Shown here one piece after another: positions 41,505 through 50,149 of a stretch of DNA of 64,000 nucleotides. How positions within the stretch are numbered: the first letter of the stretch is position 1; each line of letters opens with the position of its first letter. The stretch comes from Labedella populi (GTDB taxonomy: Bacteria; Actinomycetota; Actinomycetes; Actinomycetales; Microbacteriaceae). The notes under the pieces are model-generated. The model was not told the DNA's origin. It searched no databases and saw nothing but the letters and a program-made list of their open reading frames with translations. The DNA lies in the NCBI RefSeq assembly GCF_004078655.1, contig NZ_RZNC01000003.1, positions 248,001-312,000 of the forward strand, in the 5' to 3' direction. Made by a program: the position numbers and the translations under genes.

Positions 41505-41870
41505 ATGGCAGATCGCAGCCTGCGCGGAATGCGCCTCGGATCCCAGAGCCTGCAGAGCGAAGAAGGCGTCGTGTTCTCGGAGCGGATCGCTCACGAGTAT
41601 TCCTGTGCCACCTGCGGAAACGAGACCGTTCTCGTCTTCGCCGCCGACGCTGAGGCCCCCGACACCTGGGAGTGCAAGACCTGCGGGGCCGAGGCCGTCC
41701 GACTCGTCGACCACAAGCCCGTCGACATCGATCACGGCGACGTCAAGGCGCCGCGTACCCACTGGGACATGCTGCTCGAGCGCCGCACTCGTGCCGAGCT
41801 CGAGGAACTGCTCCAGGAGCGACTCGACTACCTTCGGGCCCGCCGCGGACAGCACAAGATCGGCGCGTGA
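41505..41870 (+). CDS. rbpA: RNA polymerase-binding protein RbpA
   Basis: This actinobacteria-specific transcription factor stabilises open complexes by contacting the beta subunit and group 1/2 sigma factors. The zinc-binding core has the cysteines of YSCATCGNE and WECKTCGAE. The basic linker and C-terminal sigma-interaction domain (RTHWDMLLERRTRAELEELL) are intact. The length is 121 aa. AGAGGAGA precedes the ATG. A SigR-like promoter lies upstream, and a strong terminator follows. Confidence 0.97.
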   Translation: MADRSLRGMRLGSQSLQSEEGVVFSERIAHEYSCATCGNETVLVFAADAEAPDTWECKTCGAEAVRLVDHKPVDIDHGDVKAPRTHWDMLLERRTRAELEELLQERLDYLRARRGQHKIGA

Positions 41871-41914
41871 GGCTCACGTCTCCTTCTCGCTGACCATCGC
41901 GAGCCACGCACACG

Positions 41915-41946
41915 GAAGCACCGGACGAGTTCTCGTCCGGTGCTTC
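41915..41946 (+). terminator. Terminator of rbpA
   Basis: GAAGCACCGGACGAG (41915-41929) and CTCGTCCGGTGCTTC (41932-41946) form a near-perfect 15-bp hairpin, 44 bases past rbpA. The stem ends 14 bases before the convergent lnt stop, so it may act for both. Confidence 0.85.
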
Positions 41947-41960
41947 TCTCATGTGGGGCC

Positions 41961-43535
41961 TCACCCCTGTCGGCGTCGAGCGAGCAGTCCGGATACGAGA
42001 AGCGTCCCGATCCCCCACCCGACGACAAGTCCTTCGATCTGGCCGCCGAGGAGGACAGCCGGGGTGAGTCCTCGTGAGAGCGGAACGTCCTCCACGAGCG
42101 CGCCGGGTTCGTACGCCGGAACGGTCGCGATCGTCTCGCCGCGAGGACCGATGATCGCACTCAGACCGACCGTCGAGATGCTGACGACGCTCCGCGAGGT
42201 CTCGATCGCACGGAGACGCGTGATCGCGAGCTGCTGCTGGTTCTCGTCGGTCGTGCCGAAGTCGGCGTTGTTGGTCTGGGCGAGGAGGACTTGCGCTCCC
42301 CGGTCCACCGAGTCACGCATGACCGCGTCATCGACGATGTCGAAGCAGATGCTGATCCCCGTGATGACACCGTTGACGTCGATCACGCCGTCGCGAGTTC
42401 CCGGAGTGTAGTCGCGACCGATCAGATCGATGAGTTCGGGGGCGAAGGGTCTCCAGAACGCACGGTCCGGGACATATTCCCCGAACGGGATGGGGTGCTT
42501 CTTGTCGTACCAGTCCTCCACTCCCCCGTTCTGCCAGAGCATCGACGTGTTGAACACCTCGTCACCGCGTTCCTGGATCGCGCCGAGGATGATCGGCGCT
42601 CCACCGGAGAGTTCGCTCAGCGCGTCGAGCGATCGTGCGGCGCCGGCGTCGACCGCCGGGTCGTATTCGCTCGAGCCCTCCGGCCACACGATCATGTCGG
42701 CCCCCTCGCCGACCACCGAGAGACTCGCGTCCAACTGCCCGAGGAGCAGCTCGCCGGGTTCCCGTTCGGCCGCGTCGAAGTAGCCGGCCTTGATGTTCCC
42801 CTGCACGGCCGCGATCCTGCTCATGCCGAACTCGGACGTCGGCCACGCCGGCACCGCGAGGACCGCGACGATCACGACCGATGGGACCGCGAGTCGCCGG
42901 ACGAGCCCGGGCGACGGCTCGCTGAGCACCTGGACGCCGAGCGCCACGATCGCGACCATGACGAAGCTGAGACCCGAGATCCCGATCCACGCGACGAGCG
43001 GCGCGAACGGGCTCTCGGACTGGCTGAGGGCCACCCGGCCCCACGCGAAACCGCCGTATGGCCACGTGCTCACGAGCCCCTCGCGGGCCGTCCACAGCGC
43101 GCCGACGAGAACGGGGAGGACGGCCAGCCGTGCGGTGGGGCCCCGCCAGACCCGCGGGAACCAGCGGTAGGCGAGAGTGATGAGGACGGTGCCGAGTCCG
43201 AAGAACAACGACTCGAGCACCGACAGCGCGACCCACGGAACGGGACCGAGGTAGAGCGCCGTCCACGACACGTGGACGAGGTAGAACGACAACCCGGCGA
43301 GGAACCCGACGAGGAAGGCCGAGCCGGCTCGGCGACCGATCGCCGCGACGAGGACGATGGCGATCCCCACGAAGGTGAGCGGCCACATCCCGATGTCAGG
43401 GAAACCGGCGTCGAGGACCGGACCCGCGCCGAGAGCAAGCAGGACGGCCGCCCACAAGGGGACGAGGGGGGCAACGGACCACTCGGGGTCGCCGCTCGCT
43501 CGAGGACGGACCGGGCGTGGGGGTTTTCGGGGCAC
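41961..43535 (-). CDS. lnt: Apolipoprotein N-acyltransferase
   Basis: This membrane enzyme adds the third acyl chain to the N-terminal Cys of lipoproteins. Six or so N-terminal helices precede a nitrilase-like periplasmic domain. The catalytic triad is visible: Glu in VWPEGSSEYD, Lys in YDKKHPIPFGEYVP and Cys in GISICFDIV. The length is 524 aa. It is the last gene of a reverse operon and follows the Ski2-like helicase by 23 bases. Lipoprotein substrates in this window include ctaC and the FKBP protein. Confidence 0.93.
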   Translation of the reverse strand: MPRKPPRPVRPRASGDPEWSVAPLVPLWAAVLLALGAGPVLDAGFPDIGMWPLTFVGIAIVLVAAIGRRAGSAFLVGFLAGLSFYLVHVSWTALYLGPVPWVALSVLESLFFGLGTVLITLAYRWFPRVWRGPTARLAVLPVLVGALWTAREGLVSTWPYGGFAWGRVALSQSESPFAPLVAWIGISGLSFVMVAIVALGVQVLSEPSPGLVRRLAVPSVVIVAVLAVPAWPTSEFGMSRIAAVQGNIKAGYFDAAEREPGELLLGQLDASLSVVGEGADMIVWPEGSSEYDPAVDAGAARSLDALSELSGGAPIILGAIQERGDEVFNTSMLWQNGGVEDWYDKKHPIPFGEYVPDRAFWRPFAPELIDLIGRDYTPGTRDGVIDVNGVITGISICFDIVDDAVMRDSVDRGAQVLLAQTNNADFGTTDENQQQLAITRLRAIETSRSVVSISTVGLSAIIGPRGETIATVPAYEPGALVEDVPLSRGLTPAVLLGGQIEGLVVGWGIGTLLVSGLLARRRQG

Positions 43536-43558
43536 CCCTCCACCCTACGGTCGATGCC

Positions 43559-45979
43559 TCAGACCGAGCTGTAGGCGACGATGCCGCGCCGGACGGAGTC
43601 GAGGGCCTTGCGAGCGGTCACACCGACCGGCGGGTCGGCGACGGTCGACAACTGATCGAGGAGGTCGATCGTCTGCTTGCACCAGCGGACGAAGTCGCCG
43701 GCCGCGAGATCGGCGTCGCGGAGGACGACGTCGAGAGCGGCCCCGGACGCCCACTTGTACATCGCGAGAGCAAGCCCGTTCGCCGGGACGTCGCTGCCCG
43801 GGAGCCGGTGATCGTGCTCGACGTCGTCGAGGACGCTCCAGACCTCCTGCGTCGCCACGAGCGCCTCTCGGAAACGACCCCGCGGAAGATACCGCTCGGG
43901 CACGTCCGTGTCGTCGCGTCGCGGCTCGTACACGAGGCAACAGGCGAGGGCGGCGAGACTTGGAGCGTCGAGGCCGCTCCAGAGCCCGCGGCGAAGGCAC
44001 TCCGCGACGAGCAGGTCGCGCTCGCCGTAGATCCGTCGGAGGGCCTGACCGGGAGCGGCGAGACCGATGCCGCCGGGCATGTCGCCTTGCACGAGATAAC
44101 CGAGTTCGACCAGAACGTCGACGACGCGGTCGAAGACCTTCGCGACCGCTCCCGTCCTCGTGTTGATCTGCCGCCGCAGCGTGTCGGTCTCCCGCCGGAG
44201 CCGGAACCATCGCTCCGCCCACCGGGCGTGCTTCTCCCGGTCGGAGCACCCGTGGCAGGGATGCGACTTGAGACGCTTCCTGAGGGACGTGATCTGGCGG
44301 GCACGCCGCTCCCGCTTCGCTGCAGAACCGGCGTCGGGACGCTGCTTCTCGAGGTCGCCGAGCTCGCGTCGGATCGATGCGTACTCGGCGAAGTCACCGA
44401 GGTGGCACCGCATCGCCTCGGCGTATCCCTCGAGCGACGCCTCCTGCTCCCGCACCTTCCGCGCGAGGTCCACGACGGCGCGGTCGGCCTGGAATTGCGC
44501 GAACGACGACTCGAGGATCTCGCGCGTACGCTGACGCCCGAAGCGATCGATCAGATTGACCGCCATGTTGTAGGTCGGCCGGAAGCTCGAATTGAGCGGG
44601 TAGCTGCGCCGTGAGGCGAGCGAGGCCACGGCTTGCGGGTGCAGCCCCTCCACCCACTGGATGACGGCGTGGCCCTCCACGTCGATGCCCCGGCGGCCGG
44701 CGCGGCCCGTCAGCTGGGTGTACTCGCCGGACGTGATGGGGACACGAGCCTCGCCGTTGAACTTCTCGAGCTTCTCCAGGACCACGGTGCGGGCAGGCAT
44801 GTTGATTCCGAGCGCGAGCGTCTCCGTGGCGAAGACGACCTTGAGCAGCTTCCGTTGGAAGAGTTCCTCGACGACCTCCTTGAAGGCGGGGAGGAGACCG
44901 GCGTGGTGCGCCGCCACTCCCCTCTCCAGCCCGTCGCGCCACTCCCAGAATCCAAGAACGGCCAGATCCTCGTCTTGCAGCGCGCTCGTTCGTTCGTCGA
45001 CGATCGCTCGGATCTCCCGGCGCTCGTGCTGTTCGGTGAGTCGCACTCCCGCTCGCACCACTTCACGCACGGCGCCGTCGCAACCCATCCTGCTGAAGAT
45101 GAAGAAGATGGCCGGAAGGAGATGGTGCTCGCCGAGCAGTTCGACGGTGCCCGCTCGAGACGTCCGTTCCTGGCGCTGGGGGCCTCTCCGCCGGTTGTAG
45201 CGGCTCACGTCGTCATACTGCTTCGTGGTGAGCGCTCGCCCGCCGAACTGCGCGAGTCTCACGAGTTCCGGGTTGACGTTCGGGTCGTCCGAGGAGGTCT
45301 TCGCGTCGAAGAGGTCGAGGAGACGACCTCCGATGAGCACATGCTGGTCGAGGGGAACGGGACGGTCCTCCGACACGATGACGTCCGTGTCACCGCGGAC
45401 GGTGTGCAGCCAGTCGCCGAACTCCTCCGCGTTCGACACCGTCGCGCTCAGCGACACGAGCCGGACCGCCTCGGGGAGGTGGATGATGACCTCTTCCCAC
45501 ACCGCGCCGCGGAAGCGATCGGCGAGGTAGTGCACCTCGTCCATGATCACGAACGCGAGGTCGGCCAGGAGGTCGGAGTCCGCGTAGAGCATGTTGCGGA
45601 GCACCTCGGTCGTCATGACGACGACGCGGGCGCCGGAGTTGATGTTCGTGTCGCCGGTGAGGAGACCGACGTTCTCCGCGCCGTAGGAGTCGACGAACTC
45701 GTTGTACTTCTGATTGCTGAGCGCCTTCATCGGCGCCGTGTAGAAGACCTTCGCGCGCTCCTGACGCATCGCGAGGAAGACGGCGAACTCGGCGACGATC
45801 GTCTTGCCGGCCCCCGTCGGCGCGGCGACGAGAACACTCCGTCCCGCCTCCAGTCGCTCGCACGCGGCCTCTTGGAACGGGTCGAGATCGAACGCGAGGC
45901 CGTCCCGGAATTCTCGGACGAGAGCGGTGCGCCGCCGCGACGCGGCATAGCGCTCCGCCGGGCTCAGGGCGTCGGTCAT
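43559..45979 (-). CDS. helY: Ski2/HelY-like DEVH-box RNA helicase
   Basis: This 806-aa SF2 helicase is related to mycobacterial HelY and eukaryotic Mtr4/Ski2, which unwind RNA. Helicase motifs are in order: APTGAGKTIVAEF, TAPMKALSNQKYNEF, GLLTGDTNINS, MDEVHYLADRFRG, LSATVSNAEEFGDW and LTGRAGRRGIDVEG. The C-terminal part has a DSHCT-type domain. An internal Cys pair (HPCHGCSDREKH) is an actinobacterial feature. The start overlaps the tatC stop by 4 bases. Confidence 0.92.
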   Translation of the reverse strand: MTDALSPAERYAASRRRTALVREFRDGLAFDLDPFQEAACERLEAGRSVLVAAPTGAGKTIVAEFAVFLAMRQERAKVFYTAPMKALSNQKYNEFVDSYGAENVGLLTGDTNINSGARVVVMTTEVLRNMLYADSDLLADLAFVIMDEVHYLADRFRGAVWEEVIIHLPEAVRLVSLSATVSNAEEFGDWLHTVRGDTDVIVSEDRPVPLDQHVLIGGRLLDLFDAKTSSDDPNVNPELVRLAQFGGRALTTKQYDDVSRYNRRRGPQRQERTSRAGTVELLGEHHLLPAIFFIFSRMGCDGAVREVVRAGVRLTEQHERREIRAIVDERTSALQDEDLAVLGFWEWRDGLERGVAAHHAGLLPAFKEVVEELFQRKLLKVVFATETLALGINMPARTVVLEKLEKFNGEARVPITSGEYTQLTGRAGRRGIDVEGHAVIQWVEGLHPQAVASLASRRSYPLNSSFRPTYNMAVNLIDRFGRQRTREILESSFAQFQADRAVVDLARKVREQEASLEGYAEAMRCHLGDFAEYASIRRELGDLEKQRPDAGSAAKRERRARQITSLRKRLKSHPCHGCSDREKHARWAERWFRLRRETDTLRRQINTRTGAVAKVFDRVVDVLVELGYLVQGDMPGGIGLAAPGQALRRIYGERDLLVAECLRRGLWSGLDAPSLAALACCLVYEPRRDDTDVPERYLPRGRFREALVATQEVWSVLDDVEHDHRLPGSDVPANGLALAMYKWASGAALDVVLRDADLAAGDFVRWCKQTIDLLDQLSTVADPPVGVTARKALDSVRRGIVAYSSV

Positions 45980-46764
45980 ACGGCGAACTCCGCGTCGCGA
46001 GCGCCGACCCGACGGGCCGCCCTTTTGTCGTGGACCCAGGCCACTCCGTACGCCGCGAAGTACAAGATGATCATGGGGATCGCGAGCAGGAACATCGAGA
46101 TGACGTCGGCCGCCGGCGTCGCGAGGGCGCAGAACACCATGATCGCAAGGATGGCCCAGCGCCAGGACCTGATGATCGACGCCGCCGACAGCACGCCGAC
46201 GAAGTTCAGCAGCACGAGGAACACCGGAAGGACGAATGCGATCCCCACCGCGAGCACGAGCTTCAGGACGAAATCGAAGAAGTAGCTCGCGGTGTAGATG
46301 CCGCTCGCTCCCTCGGGGATGAAACCCGCCATGAGCTCGACGATGTGTGGCATGACGACCCAGCCGGCGACGGCGCCGCCGAAGAACAGCGGCAGCGCTG
46401 CGCCGAGGAAGCCGAGGGCGTACCCGATCTCACGCCGTTTCAGGCCGGGGACGAGGAACGCCCAGGTCTGGTAGAGCCACACGGGTGCCGAGACGACGAT
46501 GCCGACCGTCAGGGCGATCTTCATGTACAGGTCGAAACCGGATGTCACCGTCTCGAAGTTGAGGCTCGCGTTCATCCGCTCGGCGAGATCGGCGATGGGG
46601 CTCGACATAGCACGGATGACCGGCTCGGCGACGATGAAGCCGACGATCATCCCGACGACGATCGCGAGGGCTGAGATGAACAGACGCTTGCGCAGTTCGA
46701 GCAGGTGCTGCCCGAGGGACATGCGTCCCTCGCTGTTCTTCGGCCGGCGTGTTTTCGCAGGCAC
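45976..46764 (-). CDS. tatC: Sec-independent protein translocase TatC
   Basis: This protein is the signal-peptide receptor of the twin-arginine translocase. Six helices are predicted, with the conserved N-terminal MSLGQHLLELRKRLFISA and the FLVPGLKRREIGY loop. GTG at 46764 is 6 bases past tatA. The length is 262 aa. In this operon it is preceded by pafB, pafC and tatA and followed by helY, an order widely kept in actinobacteria. Confidence 0.96.
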   Translation of the reverse strand: MPAKTRRPKNSEGRMSLGQHLLELRKRLFISALAIVVGMIVGFIVAEPVIRAMSSPIADLAERMNASLNFETVTSGFDLYMKIALTVGIVVSAPVWLYQTWAFLVPGLKRREIGYALGFLGAALPLFFGGAVAGWVVMPHIVELMAGFIPEGASGIYTASYFFDFVLKLVLAVGIAFVLPVFLVLLNFVGVLSAASIIRSWRWAILAIMVFCALATPAADVISMFLLAIPMIILYFAAYGVAWVHDKRAARRVGARDAEFAV

Positions 46765-46770
46765 GGCCGA

Positions 46771-47016
46771 CTACGGAGTCGTGTCGGTATCGCGCCGCGC
46801 CGAGGCGGCGGTCGTGGCGTCGCCGTCCGTGCGCACCCCGCTCGCGGTGCCGCTGTCCGCGGTCGCGTTGGCGTCGTCGTCACGGACCTCCTTCTTGAAG
46901 ATGCGCACGGACTGCCCGATGCTCCGCGTGAGAGCGGGGAGCCGGGTCGCGCCGAACAACAGCAACACGATCACGAGGATGATGACGAGGTGCCACCCGG
47001 TCAGGTTTGCGAACAT
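46771..47016 (-). CDS. tatA: Sec-independent protein translocase TatA
   Basis: This 81-aa pore-forming Tat subunit has one helix (GWHLVIILVIVLLLFGATRL) followed by an amphipathic helix (LPALTRSIGQSVRIFKKEV) and an acidic, disordered tail. The pairing with tatC is standard. A tatB gene is not in this window. Confidence 0.95.
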   Translation of the reverse strand: MFANLTGWHLVIILVIVLLLFGATRLPALTRSIGQSVRIFKKEVRDDDANATADSGTASGVRTDGDATTAASARRDTDTTP

Positions 47017-47050
47017 GCGCGATCCTCCAGAGGGTCGAAGTGGTTCGAGT

Positions 47051-48067
47051 CTACCCCGCGGAACCGGGCGGGTCGCTGGGAGAACCGCCGTCGCGGGTGT
47101 AGTTGTCGAGCGCGGCGGACGCCCAGGACGCGACCGAGGCGCGCGCCTCAGGGGGCTCGACGACGGTCACGAGCCCGGCGAGCCCCGCGACGAGGCGCGT
47201 GAGGCTCGCGTAGTGCGCGAGCCGTACCGTGACGCGCGCCACTTCCGAACTCGTGGATCGCGTCTCGCTCGAACCGATCCATTCGTCGATCAGGGGAAGG
47301 GCTGCCGCTGTGACCTCGAGCTCGACGCTCAGGTCGTCGGGCGAAGCCTGGAAGAGCGTCTCGGGCAGGATCACGTCGCGCGCCTCTGCGCTCGCCGGTT
47401 CGTCCGTCACCGCGAGATCCGACATCCGATCGAGGCGGAAGGTCCGCACCGCCCTGCGGCCGTGGTCCCACGCCCGGACGTACCAGTCGGCGTCGAGCGA
47501 CTCGACGCGCAGCGGATCGACGACGCGGCGCTCCCTCTCGCCGCGGGCGTTGAGGTAGTCGAAGGAGAGCGAGCGCCCCGTAGAGACCGACTCGCGGACG
47601 ACCGCCAACGTGGCGTCGGCGTCGCCGGAGCCGACGGCGACCTCGCTCGGAGCCGCCGACGCCCCGAGCGCGAGCTTCGCCATGAGCGCTCCGACGACAT
47701 CCCGATCCGCCTGCTCGGGCAATCCCGAGAGGTACTGGAGTCCCGCGATGAGTGCCGCGGCCTCTCGCGCGGAGAAGCGAGGCGACTCGTCGATCGCGAC
47801 GAGGTGCGTGATCGCGATCTCGTCGTCCTGCTCGAATGCGTCCCAATCGATGTCGAAGAGGTCGTCGTGCTGGTATTGCGTCGTCTCCCCCGGAACTCCC
47901 GACACCGCGATGAGTCGGACGGCCTGCCGGATCTGCTCCGGCGGCATGCGGAAGTGGCGGGCGGCGTCAGAGACCGACACGCGATCATGGTCCATCAGGT
48001 AGGGAACGAGCGACAGGAGGAACGCGAGCTTGTCCTGGGCCTGGACCGGATGGAAATCGGCCATCAT
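47051..48067 (-). CDS. pafC: WYL-domain transcriptional regulator PafC
   Basis: This protein, of about 338 aa, forms with PafB the activator of the LexA/RecA-independent DNA-damage response known from mycobacteria. It has an N-terminal helix-turn-helix (FLLSLVPYLMDHDRVSVSDA) and a WYL domain whose motif reads ADWYVRAWDHGRRAVRTF. The GTG/ATG start overlaps the pafB stop by 4 bases, so the two are made together. No pafA, pup or proteasome genes are present in this window. Confidence 0.92.
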   Translation of the reverse strand: MMADFHPVQAQDKLAFLLSLVPYLMDHDRVSVSDAARHFRMPPEQIRQAVRLIAVSGVPGETTQYQHDDLFDIDWDAFEQDDEIAITHLVAIDESPRFSAREAAALIAGLQYLSGLPEQADRDVVGALMAKLALGASAAPSEVAVGSGDADATLAVVRESVSTGRSLSFDYLNARGERERRVVDPLRVESLDADWYVRAWDHGRRAVRTFRLDRMSDLAVTDEPASAEARDVILPETLFQASPDDLSVELEVTAAALPLIDEWIGSSETRSTSSEVARVTVRLAHYASLTRLVAGLAGLVTVVEPPEARASVASWASAALDNYTRDGGSPSDPPGSAG

Positions 48068-49125
48068 GCTTCCTCCTTCTCGGGTCGAGTCGCGTCGTCG
48101 GCCTCGGCGTCGGCGGAAATGTGGGCGTTCACCAGCATCGTCAATCGCTTGATGACGGCCGCGCGCAGATCGCCCGGGCTGAGGGCCTCGACCTCCGGCC
48201 CGAAGGACGCGAGCTCGTCGGCGAGGATGTCGACATCGGTGTAGTGGAGTGTCAGGACGCCGCCGAGATCCGAACTGGACCCTGGCCGCTTGCTCAGCCG
48301 TGTCTCCGCGTCGGACCCGGGCACCACGCGGACCGTCGCCCGTTGCGAGTGCCAGAGCGCGTCGAGCTCGGCGAGGGCGCGATCCGCGAACCCGCCGCCT
48401 TCCGGGAGAGCGAACGTTCGGGAAGTGGAGCGCGGGGTTCCGACGATGCGCGCGAGGAGGAAGGTCCGTCGTGCGCCGAGATCGTTGTCGATCCCGTACA
48501 GGTGCCAGCGCCCTCGGTGCTGCACGAGCGCGAGCGGCGAGACCGAGCGGACGCGAGGTGCAGCGTCTCCCGGCTTGAGGTATGTGAAGGTCACGGTTGC
48601 GTGCCGCTCGAGCGCCGTGCGCAGCGGCTCGAACGAGCTCTCGCGGGTGCGCAGTCGCGGCGCGTACCCGATGACCGGGTCGTCCGACGGGATACCGAGG
48701 GAGCGGAGCTTCAGCAGAGCCCGTTGTGATTCCGCCGAGAGCGACCCCTGTCTCCAGACGGTCGCGGCGAGTCCGAGGAGCGTGATCTCCTGCGCCGAGA
48801 AGGTGATGTCGGCGGGGAGGTCGTAGTCCCCCTTGGAGATCCGATAGCGGAGAAGCTGGTTGTTCCCCTGCTCTCCCGGAGACTCCACGGTCTCCATCGG
48901 GATGCCGAGATCACGGATGTCGTCCTTGTCCCGCTCGAACTGACGCTCGAGGCTCGCGTTGTCCCCGCCCGGTCGGTAGCGCTGCCGGTACCCCTGGACG
49001 GTCGAGAGGATCTCGTTCTTCGTGAGCCCCGTCTCGGTCGCCACGAGGGCGAGCACGAGCGAGAACAGGCGCTCCTCGACGGGTACGCGCGCGACGGACG
49101 GGCTCGACGGTTCAGGCACGCTCAC
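48064..49125 (-). CDS. pafB: WYL-domain transcriptional regulator PafB
   Basis: This partner of PafC is 353 aa long. The N-terminal winged HTH (VEERLFSLVLALVATETGLT) precedes a WYL domain with the segment HRGRWHLYGIDNDLGARRTF and a C-terminal WCX extension. The GTG start is 32 bases past the FKBP stop. The ligand sensed by the WYL domains is thought to be single-stranded DNA in the mycobacterial pair. Confidence 0.92.
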   Translation of the reverse strand: MSVPEPSSPSVARVPVEERLFSLVLALVATETGLTKNEILSTVQGYRQRYRPGGDNASLERQFERDKDDIRDLGIPMETVESPGEQGNNQLLRYRISKGDYDLPADITFSAQEITLLGLAATVWRQGSLSAESQRALLKLRSLGIPSDDPVIGYAPRLRTRESSFEPLRTALERHATVTFTYLKPGDAAPRVRSVSPLALVQHRGRWHLYGIDNDLGARRTFLLARIVGTPRSTSRTFALPEGGGFADRALAELDALWHSQRATVRVVPGSDAETRLSKRPGSSSDLGGVLTLHYTDVDILADELASFGPEVEALSPGDLRAAVIKRLTMLVNAHISADAEADDATRPEKEEA

Positions 49126-49157
49126 ATCCTATGACGGGCGCGTCCCGCTCCCCTCGC

Positions 49158-50096
49158 TCAGCCGATGCCGAGGATGTCGACGACGAAGACGAGAGTGGAG
49201 CCCGCGGGGACGGGTCCCGTCTCGGCGTCTCCGTAGCCCTCCGACGGCGGGATGACGACGACGACCTGCGACCCGACCTGCGCGCCCACGAGGGCTTCGG
49301 CGAATCCCGGAACGACCTGGTCGGTCGTGAACTGCGCCGGGGTTCCACGATCCCACGAGGAATCGAAGATGGTGCGCTCGTCCCACAGGGCTCCCGTGTA
49401 CTGCACGGTCACGAGGTCGCCCTCCTCGACGGTGTCGCCGCTGCCCTGGAGGAGCGTCGCCTTGCGGAGGTCGGCAGGCGGATCGTTCGTGGGGATCGTG
49501 AGGCCGGGCGTGCCGTCCTCAGCGGTCACGACGGACGGAAGACCCGGGGTCGTTACGGGGACGGGGAACCCGTTCGCCTTCGCGAGGTAGCTCCGACGCA
49601 CATCCATGACGGCGACGATGGTGTCGTCCTCCTCGATGCCGAACTGGGGGTTGCCACCCGAGGGTCCGAACGCGTCCTCCGGCGACATCGCGACAGCGAC
49701 GCGTGATCCCGCCGTCGCGCACACGAGGCCCTTCGCCATACCGGGGAGCAGGTTGGACGGCGCGAAGATCGTGGGCGTCTCGGGATCGTACGCCGACTGA
49801 TTGACGACCTCGCCCGTCCGACCGTTGAGAAGCGTGTAGTCGAGGACGACGAGCTCGTCCTCGAGCACGACCTCGCCGTCGCCCTCGATGAGCGTGGTGC
49901 TCTCGGTGGTCGAGGTGTTGAGGCTGAGTGGAGCGTCGACGGTCGGAGCCGTGCCGAAATCGCCGGAGGCCGTGATGACGTCGGACGCCCGTCCGGAACT
50001 CGACTGCGGCTCGCACGATTCGGTCGGGGACGTGCACGCGGTGAGCGTGACGGCCGCGAGACCGACGGACAGGAGCAGGATGGGTGCCTTACGCAC
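49158..50096 (-). CDS. Lipoprotein FKBP-type peptidyl-prolyl isomerase
   Basis: This exported lipoprotein (VGLAAVTLTACTSP signal, lipobox Cys near residue 21) has two FKBP-like domains. The second, from about residue 215, is well conserved (GDLVTVQYTGALWDERTIFD, VVPGFAEALVGAQVGSQVVV, IPPSEGYG). The first, about residues 70-170, is more divergent but keeps VVLDYTLLNGRTGEVV and PGMAKGLVC. It would catalyse proline isomerisation outside the membrane. GTG start; 312 aa. It is 53 bases downstream of trmI. Confidence 0.9.
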   Translation of the reverse strand: MRKAPILLLSVGLAAVTLTACTSPTESCEPQSSSGRASDVITASGDFGTAPTVDAPLSLNTSTTESTTLIEGDGEVVLEDELVVLDYTLLNGRTGEVVNQSAYDPETPTIFAPSNLLPGMAKGLVCATAGSRVAVAMSPEDAFGPSGGNPQFGIEEDDTIVAVMDVRRSYLAKANGFPVPVTTPGLPSVVTAEDGTPGLTIPTNDPPADLRKATLLQGSGDTVEEGDLVTVQYTGALWDERTIFDSSWDRGTPAQFTTDQVVPGFAEALVGAQVGSQVVVVIPPSEGYGDAETGPVPAGSTLVFVVDILGIG

Positions 50097-50149
50097 GGTA
50101 CCTCGATTCGGTGCGGGCGGGCCGACGGACCCGGGATGCGCGGTTCAGT

